Source of the DNA: Allobosea sp. LC85
Lineage (GTDB): Bacteria > Pseudomonadota > Alphaproteobacteria > Rhizobiales > Beijerinckiaceae
Assembly: GCF_000735605.1 (NCBI RefSeq)
Contig: NZ_JPKG01000019.1
Span: 62,001-126,000 of the forward strand
Length of the DNA: 64,000 nucleotides
Direction of reading: 5' to 3'
Shown: positions 48,468-58,244 of the stretch, piece by piece
Numbering within the stretch: the stretch's first letter is position 1
Layout: each line of letters begins with the position of its first letter
The notes under the pieces: generated by a model
Databases searched by the model: none
The model's input: only the letters and a program-made list of their open reading frames with translations
What the model was told of the DNA's origin: nothing
Translations under genes and position numbers: made by a program

Positions 48468-49235
48468 TCAGGTCTTCAGACGATATCCGGTCCGGAAGAT
48501 CCAGCCGACCGCCGCGATGCAGGCTGCAAGGAAGACCAGCGTCATTCCCAGGCTGACGACGATGCCGACCTCCGAGACGCCGAAGAAGCTCCAGCGGAAA
48601 CCGCTGATCAGGTAGACGACCGGGTTGAACAGCGCCACCGTCCGCCAGAATCCCGGCAGCATGTCGATCGAGTAGAACGACCCGCCGAGAAAGGTCAGCG
48701 GTGTCACCACCAGCAGCGGGATCACCTGCAGCTTCTCGAAACCGTCGGCCCAGATGCCGATGATGAAGCCGAACAGGCTGAAGGTCATCGCGGTCAGGAA
48801 CAGGAAAAGCAGCATCCAGAGCGGATGCTCGACCCTGAGCGGCACGAAGGCCGTGGCCGTCAGCAGGATGATCAGGCCAAGAAGGATCGATTTCGTGGCC
48901 GCCGCGCCGACATAGGCGATGACCGCCTCCCACCACGCCACGGGCGCCGAGAGCAGTTCATAGATGGTACCGGTGAATTTCGGGAAATAGATCGCAAAGG
49001 AGGCGTTGGCGATGCTCTGCGTCAGCAGCGAGAGCATGATCAGGCCGGGCACGATGAACGAGCCATAGGCAACGCCGTCGATCGCCTGCATGCGCGAGCC
49101 AATCGCGGCACCGAAGACGATGAAATAGAGCGAGGTCGAGATCACCGGCGAGACGATGCTCTGCAGCGGTGTGCGCCAGGTGCGCGCCATCTCGAAGCGA
49201 TAGATCGCACGCATCGCGTGGAGATTGATAGCCAT
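48468..49235 (-). CDS. ABC-2 type exporter permease
   Basis: 255 aa with six membrane segments typical of ABC-2 ([29 protein letters not shown] region at the start, [34 protein letters not shown]). It forms the exporter with the ATPase 2 bases upstream. Substrate unknown. Confidence 0.9.
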   Translation of the reverse strand: MAINLHAMRAIYRFEMARTWRTPLQSIVSPVISTSLYFIVFGAAIGSRMQAIDGVAYGSFIVPGLIMLSLLTQSIANASFAIYFPKFTGTIYELLSAPVAWWEAVIAYVGAAATKSILLGLIILLTATAFVPLRVEHPLWMLLFLFLTAMTFSLFGFIIGIWADGFEKLQVIPLLVVTPLTFLGGSFYSIDMLPGFWRTVALFNPVVYLISGFRWSFFGVSEVGIVVSLGMTLVFLAACIAAVGWIFRTGYRLKT

Positions 49236-49237
49236 GA

Positions 49238-50161
<924 letters not shown>

Positions 50162-50244
50162 GGCCACGATATAGGGGAAGCGACGGAAGGATGCGACCGC
50201 GCCGCCATGCGCCGCGAGCACGTCACCAGATCATATGACGACTG

Positions 50245-50259
50245 ACTGATTTCGTCAGT
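50245..50259. promoter_or_regulatory. Inverted repeat upstream of the ABC exporter operon
   Basis: ACTGATTTCGTCAGT, arms ACTGA/TCAGT around five bases, 84 bases before the exporter ATPase start. Size and shape suit a TetR-type operator. No local regulator is encoded with it. Confidence 0.35.
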
Positions 50260-50319
50260 AGTAAGATGAGAATGGCCGGGGCAAGCGTGGCCCTGACCTA
50301 TCCTCGCTTGCAAATCGCC

Positions 50320-50394
50320 TTAGCGCATGAAGAACCAGAGCAGGATAATGACGGGAATCGGCACGCCAAGCAGCCAAAGAGCAATCGAACGCAT
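50320..50394 (-). CDS. 24-aa single-helix membrane microprotein
   Basis: A 25-codon ORF, ATG at 50394 and TAA at 50320-50322, with GAGGGG 9 bases before the start. The product is almost all one membrane helix (SIALWLLGVPIPVIILLWFF between short charged ends). Very similar tiny proteins with the LWLLGIPIP core are, as far as I recall, common in Hyphomicrobiales and mostly unannotated. Function unknown. Confidence 0.7.
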   Translation of the reverse strand: MRSIALWLLGVPIPVIILLWFFMR

Positions 50395-50487
50395 CTGAAA
50401 CAGCCCCTCATGGACGATCGTGCTGGGGCAACGTTCTCGGGCTGCCGAAGGTTCCGCCTGCTCCCTCCCCCCGGCCTCGGCCCAGCG

Positions 50488-51114
50488 TCATGAAAACGGC
50501 GTCGCGCTTCCATGCCAGAACGGCCGATAGCCATTCGCGAGGGCCGCGATCGTCGCAGGCGGCGTCAGCACCAGGACGGTCCCGGGCGCCCGCCGCCGTC
50601 GCTCGATATATCCGTTGGGTGACCAGAGCAGTGCGGCCTCACCGCGCAAGGCCAGCCACTCGCCGGCACCCGCTTCGATCATGGTTCCGTCCGGCAATCC
50701 ATCGGCTTGAAACTGGTACTTCCGCTTGGTTCGCCCGATCCGGCGCTCGCCATCGAGAATCCGATCGATCTCGGGGAAGAGAGGCACGGACGTGAGGCCG
50801 AGGCCTCGGACCAGCGCCTCACGGTAGCCCAGCGCATCCGCCCTCCGGCATTCCATGCAGGGCCGGTGTCCGGCCGCAAGCGCCGTCACCTCGTCGCAAA
50901 AGAACAGCTCGGTGTAACCCTTGCCCCAGACCTGTCGCCGCCGCCCCTTGAAAGAGAGCACGCAGCAGATCCACTGCCGTGTGGCATGCGACCGTATCGG
51001 CATGGCCTGCGTCCGTGGATCGTGGAAGCGGCCGCCGCGGTTTCCGAACAACAGGCCACGCGCAGGGTCGCGGGCGAGCGAGCCATCGGGCCTGACACGG
51101 TTGGGCAAGGGCAT
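50488..51114 (-). CDS. Conserved hypothetical protein with CxxC motif
   Basis: 208 aa from MPLPNRVRPDGSLARDPARG. Notable segments are GNRGGRFHDP, RQWICCVLSFKGRRR, GYTELFFCDEVTALAAGHRPCMECRRADALGYREAL and a tail with strand-rich sequence (GTVLVLTPPATIAALANGYRP). The CMEC pair plus other cysteines could bind metal. I recognise it as a conserved rhizobial protein but know of no function. An ATG at 51186 is an alternative start. Divergent from DUF3422. Confidence 0.75.
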   Translation of the reverse strand: MPLPNRVRPDGSLARDPARGLLFGNRGGRFHDPRTQAMPIRSHATRQWICCVLSFKGRRRQVWGKGYTELFFCDEVTALAAGHRPCMECRRADALGYREALVRGLGLTSVPLFPEIDRILDGERRIGRTKRKYQFQADGLPDGTMIEAGAGEWLALRGEAALLWSPNGYIERRRRAPGTVLVLTPPATIAALANGYRPFWHGSATPFS

Positions 51115-51287
51115 GGCGGGCTCCGGCTGGGTTCTCTCGTCAGAGCTTGGCACAACCTGCTGCCGGATCCTGTCGGCAGCTCTCATCCGCCCCTCCCCGC
51201 TTGCGGCACCATGCCCATCTGGCCCGGCTCGGGACTTTGCGGCAGTGTTACCGACATCGGCAGCGGCCGAATGGGCGTCGGGGCGAC

Positions 51288-52577
51288 ATGATCCAGGACC
51301 AGAAGGCCGGCCTCGTGCCGCATCCGGACCGCGAGACCATTCTCGCCGAAGTCCACGCCCGTCCCTTCGCGCCGATCGAGACGCCGCGCCGCCTGCTGCA
51401 TTTCGCTTTCCTGACCGATGCCTCCCAGGCGGTTGCTGACCGCGATGCGTTGATAGGGCTCTGTACCGAGCGCGATGTGACGCCCCCGGCAGAGGGAGCC
51501 AAGCATCACCGCGCCCGCTTCGCGGACGCAAGCCTGCGGTGGGAGCAGCATAGCGAGTTCACCACCTATAGCTGGGAATTTCCCTCACCCGATCGCACCC
51601 CTTTCCTGCCGGCAACGGCCGATCTGCAGCATCTCATGCATGGGCTGCCCCAGCCCGGCCCGCACCTCGTCTCGATCGACCTCCATCTCCTGCCCGCGTT
51701 CGGGGCCGGGGAGCTGGATGCGATCTTCGATCCCGCGAGCCTCGCCGCATCCCTGGTCGATAATGCAAGCGCCATTGCGGCAACCGATTTCCGGGTCGGT
51801 GCCGGCGGTTTCGTCCGCATCCTCCTCCTCGATCGGGAACTGACATCGTCCCGTTCGGGGGCATTGACCCAGAGGCTGCTGGAGATCGAAACCTATCGGA
51901 CGCTGGCGCTGCTCGGCCTGCCGGAAGCGCAGCGCATCGGCCCATCGGTGCGCGCCACGGAGGAGACGCTGGTGCGCATTGCCTCGACGATGACGGCGAC
52001 GGAGGGTCTTGTCTCCGACAATGCCCTGCTCGACGAGATGACCGCTCTCGCGGCGCGTCTCGAATCCGAGGCTGCTTCCACGAACTATCGCTTCGGCGCA
52101 AGCCGCGCCTATGACAACATCGTCCAGCAGCGCCTGATCGCGATCGGCGAGACTCCGCATGCCGGCTGGCCGACCCTGGCGGCCTTCCTGTCGCGGCGGA
52201 TGGCGCCGGCGATGCGCACCTGCCAGATGCTGCAGGAGCGCCAGACCGACCTGTCGCGCAAGCTGGCGCGCGCCGCCAACCTGCTGCGCACCCGCGTCGA
52301 TGTCGCGCTCGAGCAGCAGAACCGCGACCTGCTGGCCGCCATGAACGAGCGCACCCGCCTCCAGCTCCGGCTCCAGCAGACGGTCGAGGGCCTCTCGGTC
52401 GCGGCGATCGGCTATTATGTCGTCAGCCTCTTCGGCTATCTCGCCAAGGGCGCGAAGGATGCCGGCTTCCTGCCCATCGACGTCGGCATGGCGACAGCGC
52501 TCTTCGTGCCTGTCGCGCTCATCGGTGTCTGGGCAGCAGTCCGCCGCATCCGGCGCGGGCACAGCGAAGCGAGCTGA
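51288..52577 (+). CDS. DUF3422 inner-membrane protein
   Basis: 429 aa. The N-terminal domain (HPDRETILAEVHARPFAPIETPRR) and C-terminal pair of membrane helices (about 370-390 and 400-420, AIGYYVVSLFGYLAKGAKDAG between) match DUF3422, a family with a layout like YjcZ/CorA-type coiled-coil membrane proteins. A coiled coil (about 300-365) precedes the membrane part. Function unknown. Confidence 0.88.
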   Translation: MIQDQKAGLVPHPDRETILAEVHARPFAPIETPRRLLHFAFLTDASQAVADRDALIGLCTERDVTPPAEGAKHHRARFADASLRWEQHSEFTTYSWEFPSPDRTPFLPATADLQHLMHGLPQPGPHLVSIDLHLLPAFGAGELDAIFDPASLAASLVDNASAIAATDFRVGAGGFVRILLLDRELTSSRSGALTQRLLEIETYRTLALLGLPEAQRIGPSVRATEETLVRIASTMTATEGLVSDNALLDEMTALAARLESEAASTNYRFGASRAYDNIVQQRLIAIGETPHAGWPTLAAFLSRRMAPAMRTCQMLQERQTDLSRKLARAANLLRTRVDVALEQQNRDLLAAMNERTRLQLRLQQTVEGLSVAAIGYYVVSLFGYLAKGAKDAGFLPIDVGMATALFVPVALIGVWAAVRRIRRGHSEAS

Positions 52578-52689
52578 CCGCCGACCACGTCACTCCTGAC
52601 ATCTCCTGACAACAAGTGCCGTCAGAACTGCTGCCATCGCCCGGACGACGCGTCGCGTTGGGCGCGCTGTCCTCATGATGGAGAGAGCC

Positions 52690-53307
52690 ATGCTGACCTT
52701 CTATCACGCTCCGCAATCACGTTCCTTCGGCGTGCTTTGGCTCCTGGAGGAACTCGGGCAGCCCTACCGGATGGAGATGATCGATATCCGCGGCAAGAGC
52801 GGCGCCCCCGAAGACTACCGCGCGATCCAGCCGCACAAGAAGGTGCCGGCCGTCATCCATGACGGCATCATCGTCACCGAGCGCGCCGCGATCTGCATCT
52901 ACCTCGCGGACGCCTTCCCGCAGGCCGGTCTCGCGCCTGCGCTGAGCGATCCCGCGCGAGCCGCCTATCTGACGGCGCTCGTCTACACCGACGCCGTGCT
53001 CGATCCGATCATCGCGACCAAGGCGACCGGCATCGCCTACGTCCCGCAACATTTCTCCTTCGGCTCGCACGAGGACACCGTCGCCTATCTGGAGAAGCGC
53101 CTCGCCAATCATGACTTCGCGGCCGGCGACCGCTTCAGCGCCGCCGACACCCAGCTCGGCAGCGGCATCCATTTCGGCATGAACATCATCGGGGCGCTGC
53201 CGCGCCTGCCTGTCTTCGAGGCCTATCTCGCTCGCGTATTCTCGCGGCCGGCGCTGCAGCGCACCCTCGAGAAGGACGGCGTCCTTGAAGAGGGGCAGGT
53301 CGCCTGA
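52690..53307 (+). CDS. Glutathione S-transferase family protein
   Basis: 205 aa. Thioredoxin-like N-domain (LTFYHAPQSRSFGVLWLLEELGQPY, KKVPAVIHDGIIVTERAAICIYLAD) and an all-helical C-domain (AAGDRFSAADTQLGS). Start at 52690 because GGAGAGA directly precedes it. Substrate cannot be told. Confidence 0.92.
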   Translation: MLTFYHAPQSRSFGVLWLLEELGQPYRMEMIDIRGKSGAPEDYRAIQPHKKVPAVIHDGIIVTERAAICIYLADAFPQAGLAPALSDPARAAYLTALVYTDAVLDPIIATKATGIAYVPQHFSFGSHEDTVAYLEKRLANHDFAAGDRFSAADTQLGSGIHFGMNIIGALPRLPVFEAYLARVFSRPALQRTLEKDGVLEEGQVA

Positions 53308-53513
53308 GCGCAGATCTCCGGGGCTGCCCGATCTTGCATGCCCCGGCCGCCGCGGTGCCTTCCAGGGCTGGGCATGCGCGGTCCGCGAGAATTGTCCGCA
53401 AGGCCGCAGCATCCTCTTAAGGTTACGGTGAGGTAAGATCGGTGACGTAAGGCATTTGAAGTATTTTCCGCGGCATTCAGGGCCCGTCAAGAACGCGGAT
53501 AAATGCTGCCCCG

Positions 53514-53882
53514 ATGAATGCCTACATCCCCCTGATTCTGTTTACCGTGCTGACCAATGCAGCCGCGCAACTGATGCTGAAACGGGGCATGACCGGCATC
53601 GGCAATCTCGATATTGCAAGCGACGGACTGGTCTGGACCGTATTTCGGGTGGTCCTCAATCCCTTCGTCTTCGCCGGCCTCTGTACCTTCGTGGTCAGCA
53701 TGGCCTCGCATCTGATCGTCTTGTCCAAGGTACAGATCAGCTACGCCTATCCGTTCCTGAGCCTCGCCTATGTCGTGGTCGCGGTCTACGCCTACTTCGT
53801 CTTCCAGGAAGACCTGAGCCCTGCCCGCATCGCCGGCATTGGCTTCATCGTCCTTGGCACCATCTTCATCGCACAGAGCTGA
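53514..53882 (+). CDS. Small four-helix transporter, SMR/ArnE-F-like
   Basis: 122 aa with four membrane segments (about 2-22, 40-62, 70-90, 98-118). FTVLTNAAAQLMLKRGM near the start and YAYPFLSLAYVVVAVYAYFVFQEDLSPARIAGIGFIVLG near the end fit half-size EamA/ArnE-ArnF proteins that flip polyprenyl-phosphate sugars. It heads the plus-strand side of a cluster with an epimerase, an aminotransferase and the facing UbiA/DprE1-like pair, so flipping of a lipid-linked sugar is plausible. Confidence 0.85.
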   Translation: MNAYIPLILFTVLTNAAAQLMLKRGMTGIGNLDIASDGLVWTVFRVVLNPFVFAGLCTFVVSMASHLIVLSKVQISYAYPFLSLAYVVVAVYAYFVFQEDLSPARIAGIGFIVLGTIFIAQS

Positions 53883-53885
53883 GCC

Positions 53886-54020
53886 ATGATGGACCGGATC
53901 GCACGTTTCATTCTCCGCCTCGGCCTCCTGTTCGAGCCGCCCGAGAACAGGCCGGTCTTGCGTCCGGTGTCAGTACCGGTCCGTGACCGGCGCCCTCGCC
54001 TTCCCGACACGTCGCGCTGA
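53886..54020 (+). CDS. Possible 44-aa ORF between flippase and epimerase
   Basis: ATG three bases after the flippase stop and TGA at 54018-54020. Product MMDRIARFILRLGLLFEPPE followed by a Pro/Arg-rich tail; the first 17 residues could form an amphipathic helix. It fills a 170-base gap in an otherwise tight operon. No homology known and no clear Shine-Dalgarno, so it may be noise. Confidence 0.3.
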   Translation: MMDRIARFILRLGLLFEPPENRPVLRPVSVPVRDRRPRLPDTSR

Positions 54021-54054
54021 CGCAGCCCACCATCGAACCAGCGGCAAACTGAGC

Positions 54055-55047
54055 ATGAAACACATCATCATCGGCGGAGACGGCTTCGTCGGCTCGCATC
54101 TGGCGGCGGATCTTGCCGCCATGGGCGAGGAGGTGCTGGTCGCGGATATCCAGAAGAGTAGTCACGTCCATTACGCAACGGTGCCCTTCCAGAAGATCGA
54201 CGTGACCAGGGCCGAGAGCGTGGAGAGCATCAAGCTCGGCCAGGACGATCTCGTCTACAATCTCTCGGCCAAGATGCTCTCGCCCATCGTGACCCGCAGG
54301 GAACGCCACGATTTCTTCTGGCCGGTGAACTATCACGGCACCGCCAACATCCTGGACTGGATGGAGAAGCGCGGCGCCAACAAGCTCGTCCACTTCACCA
54401 CGGACATGATCTACGGCCATTCCATCACCGTGCCGCAGGACGAGACCCATCCGGCGAAACCGCTCGGCGAATATGGCGAGAGCAAGCTCGCCACCGAGAC
54501 CCTGGCGCAGACCTATCGCGACAAGGGCTTTCAGATCCCGATCTTCCGGCCCCGCCTGATCATCGGCCCGGGCCGCCTCGGCATCCTCGTCAAGCTCTTC
54601 CGCCTGATCGACATGAACCTGCCGGTGCCGATGATCGGCGGCGGCGGCAACCCCTACCAGTTCATCTCGGTGTTCGACTGCGCCAGCGCCTGCACGGCAG
54701 CCTGGAAGGCCGACTTCCCCAACAGCGCCTACAATCTCGGCTCGGACGATCCGCCGCCGGTCAGGAAGCTGCTGGGGGACCTGATCAGGCATGCCGGCTC
54801 GAAATCGATCCTGCTGCCGACGCCTGCACCCTTGGTCAAGTTCGCCCTGAACACGCTTGACGCGATCAACCTGCCGATCATGGACCCGGAGCAGTACATG
54901 ATCGCCGACGAGATCTGCATTCTCGACACCAGCAAGGCCAAGCGCGAGCTCGGCTGGACTCCGAAATACCGCGACGAGGACATGCTGCTCGCCGCCTATA
55001 CCGAGTATCGCAAGAGCAAGGGCGAGCAGAGGAGCAAGGCCGCATGA
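54055..55047 (+). CDS. NAD-dependent epimerase/dehydratase (extended SDR)
   Basis: 330 aa. Nucleotide motif MKHIIIGGDGFVGSHLA (GxxGxxG), TTDMIYG in place of the usual catalytic Ser/Thr segment and YGESK for the Tyr-x3-Lys pair; C-terminal KRELGWTPKYRDEDML is typical of sugar epimerases and also hopanoid-type SDRs. It is coupled to the next gene by ATGA. In this cluster it could act as the reductase partner of the DprE1-like oxidase or modify a nucleotide sugar. Confidence 0.88.
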   Translation: MKHIIIGGDGFVGSHLAADLAAMGEEVLVADIQKSSHVHYATVPFQKIDVTRAESVESIKLGQDDLVYNLSAKMLSPIVTRRERHDFFWPVNYHGTANILDWMEKRGANKLVHFTTDMIYGHSITVPQDETHPAKPLGEYGESKLATETLAQTYRDKGFQIPIFRPRLIIGPGRLGILVKLFRLIDMNLPVPMIGGGGNPYQFISVFDCASACTAAWKADFPNSAYNLGSDDPPPVRKLLGDLIRHAGSKSILLPTPAPLVKFALNTLDAINLPIMDPEQYMIADEICILDTSKAKRELGWTPKYRDEDMLLAAYTEYRKSKGEQRSKAA

Positions 55048-56483
55048 GCATGCCAGCTTTCAGGAACGAAGACTCCCCCGCCCGCCCGAAGCTGATCAGC
55101 GTCGAGGAAGCCAAGCAGCTCGACGCCGCACAGGTGAAGGAGCTCTTTGCCAACCACATCAACCCCGGCCAGTTGCATTTCCTCAAGCTGCTCGGCTTCG
55201 ACAAGATCCTCGTCGATCGTGCCGAGGGCATGCACTACATCACCAGGGACGGTCGCAGGATCCTCGATTTCTTCGGCGGGTTCTGCTCGGTCGCCTTCGG
55301 TCATAACCACCCGCGCATCATCGCCGCCCGGCAAAAATTCCAGGACGAGAACCGCCACGAGATCTGCATGGCGTTCATGTCGCAATATGCGGCAGCCTTG
55401 GCCAGGAATCTTGCCACGATCTCGCCCGGCGACCTCGACATGGTTTTTCTGGGCTCGACCGGCTCGGAGGCCATGGAAGCCGCGCTGAAGGTCGCCGAGC
55501 AGGTTCAGGGCCCCGGCAAGTCGAAGATCCTGCATGCCGCGAACTCGTTCCACGGCAAGACCAAGGGCGTGCTCTCGGTCACGGATTCGACGCTCTACCA
55601 GTCCCAGTTCAAGCTGGTCGAGAACCGGGTCAAGGTGCCGTTCGGCAATATCGAGGCCGTGCGCCTGGCGCTCGAATCCGACCCAGCGATCGGCATCGTC
55701 GTGATGGAGACGATCCAGGGCGGGGGCGGCATCGTCGAGGCCCCTGAAGGCTTCTGGCGCGACTTGCGCGCGCTCTGCGACAAGCACGGCGTGCTCTGGA
55801 TCGCCGATGAAGTGCAATGCGGGCTCGGCCGCACCGGCCAGTTCTTCGCCTTCGAGCGCGACGGCGTCGTGCCCGACGTCACCGCACTCGCCAAGGCTCT
55901 TGGCGGCTCCAAGGCCGCGATGGGCGCCATGATCGCCCGGCGCGAGCTCTACATGAAGGCCTATGGCAAGCCGAAGACTGCGTTGATCCATGCGCAAGCC
56001 ACCTTCGGCGGCATGGGCGAGGCCTGCATCAGCGCGATCGAGGCACTCAACGTGCTCTATGAGGAAGATCTCATGGGCAACGCCAAGCGCCAGGGCGACT
56101 ACCTGATCGAGAGGCTGAACGCCCTTCGCGCCAAGCATCCGACGCTGCTCAAGGAGATCCGCGGCCGCGGCCTGATGATTGGTGTCGAGTTCCAGGACAT
56201 CAGCGAAGCCATGCCTTTCGGCGTCAGGCACATGGTCGCGCTGCTCGACGACAAGCTGAAGGGCTCGCTCTGCGGCTTCGTCGGCGCACTGCTCCTGAAG
56301 GACTACGACGTGCTCGTCGCCTTCACCGAGTACAACCGCAATGTCATTCGCCTCGAACCGCCGCTGATCGTGACGCGCGAGCAATGCGACCAGTTCATCG
56401 AGGCGCTCGACGACCTGCTCTCGCGCGGCATCACGCGGATCGTCACCGACTATCTGCGCAAGGTTGCAACCGCGAAGAGCTGA
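55044..56483 (+). CDS. Class III aminotransferase
   Basis: 479 aa fold-type I PLP enzyme. GGFCSVAFGHNHPRI, LGSTGSEAMEAALKVAEQ, HGKTKGVLSVTD, LWIADEVQCGLGRTG and the PLP lysine in VTALAKALGGSKAAMG define class III (ornithine/aspartate aminotransferase-like). Overlaps the epimerase gene by 4 bases. Class III enzymes in lipid and envelope pathways include HpnO of aminohopanoid synthesis, which is one alternative role; amination of a keto-sugar is another. An intrinsic terminator follows. Confidence 0.9.
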   Translation: MSMPAFRNEDSPARPKLISVEEAKQLDAAQVKELFANHINPGQLHFLKLLGFDKILVDRAEGMHYITRDGRRILDFFGGFCSVAFGHNHPRIIAARQKFQDENRHEICMAFMSQYAAALARNLATISPGDLDMVFLGSTGSEAMEAALKVAEQVQGPGKSKILHAANSFHGKTKGVLSVTDSTLYQSQFKLVENRVKVPFGNIEAVRLALESDPAIGIVVMETIQGGGGIVEAPEGFWRDLRALCDKHGVLWIADEVQCGLGRTGQFFAFERDGVVPDVTALAKALGGSKAAMGAMIARRELYMKAYGKPKTALIHAQATFGGMGEACISAIEALNVLYEEDLMGNAKRQGDYLIERLNALRAKHPTLLKEIRGRGLMIGVEFQDISEAMPFGVRHMVALLDDKLKGSLCGFVGALLLKDYDVLVAFTEYNRNVIRLEPPLIVTREQCDQFIEALDDLLSRGITRIVTDYLRKVATAKS

Positions 56484-56503
56484 GCGTCCTGCCCAGGCGG
56501 TTT

Positions 56504-56530
56504 AAAGGGCCGGCATGCTCCGGCCCTTTT
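56504..56530 (+). terminator. Rho-independent terminator after aminotransferase
   Basis: Stem AAAGGGCCGG / CCGGCCCTTT (56504-56513, 56520-56529) with a six-base loop and T4 tail, 20 bases after the aminotransferase stop. Ends the plus-strand flippase-epimerase-aminotransferase message. Confidence 0.85.
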
Positions 56531-56606
56531 GCGTCGCAGAGCCTGCTGACGGAACTCCGTGGACGCTCGTGCAAAAAGCTGTCCCGCAACATCAGTCCGG
56601 TGAGCC

Positions 56607-56924
56607 ATGCTGAGCCATCTCTCCTTCGGTGTGTCCGATCTCCCACGCGATGGTGCAGGCTACGGCCCGCCGAACGGCGGCGACCTCCTGGCGTTGAAGC
56701 TGCAGGCTGGCCCGGTCACCCCGCCGGGGCCGGGCTTCCACCTCGCCTTCGCGGCAGGGTCGCGTCGGGCTGCCGACGACTTCCATCGGGCCGCGCTTGC
56801 CGCAGGCGGAAAGGACAATGGCGCACCCGGATTACGGCCGCGCTACGCACCTGACTATTACGCTGCCTTCGTCATCGATCCGGAGGGCTATCGGCTCGAA
56901 GCTGTCACCCGTGCGACGGACTGA
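56607..56924 (+). CDS. VOC-family protein, shortened
   Basis: 105 aa. Start MLSHLSFGVSDLPRD and the rest (GYGPPNGGDLLALK, GPGFHLAFAAGSR, GAPGLRPRYAPDYYAAFVIDPEGYRLEAV) match glyoxalase-like VOC proteins of about 122-125 aa. About 20 residues that normally follow DLxRA (FYDxVLxxLG and the next strand) are missing in frame. The lost part contains a strand of the first beta-alpha-beta unit, so activity is doubtful. Convergent with the oxidase gene, gap 6 bases. Confidence 0.75.
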   Translation: MLSHLSFGVSDLPRDGAGYGPPNGGDLLALKLQAGPVTPPGPGFHLAFAAGSRRAADDFHRAALAAGGKDNGAPGLRPRYAPDYYAAFVIDPEGYRLEAVTRATD

Positions 56925-56930
56925 GCGGAC

Positions 56931-58244
56931 TCAGCCTGCGGTCACGCGTCGCCAGAAGCCGGATGAGAAGCCTGGATCGACATGGCGGGCGAAGTCCCGC
57001 CATTGCGGGAAGGACGCCTCGAAGGTCGCAGGCGACATGCGGGCATCCTTGTAAGGGTTCACCCGCCCACCAGCCGCGATTGCGACGCGATCGAGTTCGT
57101 CCAGCAGCTTGAGGGTGCGCTCGCCGCGATGCGGGAAGTCGAGCGTCAGGGTCGCGCCCGCAACCGGAAACGACATCATGCCCGGCGAGGGCACGTCCCC
57201 AAACAGCTTCAGCACCGTCAGGAAGGATGCCTCGCCGGCCGCGAGCGTCCGCCTCAGCATCTCCTCGACCGCGATATGCGCCTGCGCCATCGGCACCGCA
57301 CATTGGAACTGGCGCAGGCCCCGCGGCCCATAGGCGCGGTTCCAGTTGCTCACCCGGTCGAGCGGGTAGAAGAACGGCCGATAGGGAATGCGCCTCGGCT
57401 CCGGCGAGCGCGGCTGCGCGGCCCGGTAGAGCATGTTGAAGGCGCGTAGCGTCAGGCGATTGATCAGCGGAAACGGAGGATTGATCGGGAATGGCAGCGG
57501 GCGGGCGGCGCGCGGTTGCGGCCGTTCCGACGCCGGTGCGTGATTGGCACGGAAGAAGACGCCGCGTCCGAACCCGGCCCCGCCGGCAAGCGAGTCGATC
57601 CAGGCCACGGTGTATTCATGCGTTGCATCGGATTCCGCTGCGACCTCGAAGAAGCGGTCGAGGCTCAGGAAATGGATCGCCTCCTGGCGCATCTCGGCGG
57701 ACTGGATCGGCATCAGCTGCAACGTTACCTGGGTGATCAGCCCGGTCAGCCCATAGCCGCCGATCGTAGCGGCGAACAACTCCTTGTTCATGTCGGGGGC
57801 GCAGGTGAGCCGGCCTCCGTCCGAACGGGCCAGTTCGAAGGCACGCACATGCCGCCCGAACGTGCCGGCGCGATGGTGGTTCTTGCCATGCACATCGTTG
57901 GCGAGTGCCCCCCCGATGGTGACGAAGGCGGTGCCCGGAGTCACCGGCAGGAACCAGCCCAGCGGCACCACCTGCTCCAGGATGGTGTCCAGCAACACTC
58001 CGGCTTCGCAGGTGATCAACCCGCTTTCGCGATCGAAGGCCAGGATCTGATCGAGGCGGCGCGCCGCGATTAGCCCGCCGCCATCATTGAGGCAGGAATC
58101 GCCATAAGAACGGCCATTGCCGTAAGCGAGCACTGCCGAAGGGTAGCGCCCGGGCTCGGCACTCCAGGCGTCCGGCATGATGATCTGCGAATCCCGGGCA
58201 ATGAGGCCGCCCCAGGACCTGTACTCGGGCCTTCGCCCGTTCAC
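56931..58244 (-). CDS. DprE1-like FAD-dependent oxidase
   Basis: 437 aa. FAD-binding landmarks of decaprenylphosphoryl-ribose oxidase: LAYGNGRSYGDSCLNDGGG, TPGTAFVTIGGALANDVHGK then NHHRAGTFGRHVR, and GGYGLTGLITQVTLQLMP. The active-site lysine region aligns as NPYKDAR. The cysteine that benzothiazinones attack in the mycobacterial enzyme is a threonine here (GATLTLDF for GWNFCVDF). By family it oxidises C2 of a polyprenyl-phospho-pentose. Coupled to the UbiA-type gene by ATGA. Confidence 0.88.
   Translation of the reverse strand: MNGRRPEYRSWGGLIARDSQIIMPDAWSAEPGRYPSAVLAYGNGRSYGDSCLNDGGGLIAARRLDQILAFDRESGLITCEAGVLLDTILEQVVPLGWFLPVTPGTAFVTIGGALANDVHGKNHHRAGTFGRHVRAFELARSDGGRLTCAPDMNKELFAATIGGYGLTGLITQVTLQLMPIQSAEMRQEAIHFLSLDRFFEVAAESDATHEYTVAWIDSLAGGAGFGRGVFFRANHAPASERPQPRAARPLPFPINPPFPLINRLTLRAFNMLYRAAQPRSPEPRRIPYRPFFYPLDRVSNWNRAYGPRGLRQFQCAVPMAQAHIAVEEMLRRTLAAGEASFLTVLKLFGDVPSPGMMSFPVAGATLTLDFPHRGERTLKLLDELDRVAIAAGGRVNPYKDARMSPATFEASFPQWRDFARHVDPGFSSGFWRRVTAG

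Noticed and set aside
54996-56384. 462-codon minus-strand open frame opposite the class III aminotransferase
   Set aside because: Antisense shadow; the other strand has full PLP enzyme motifs.
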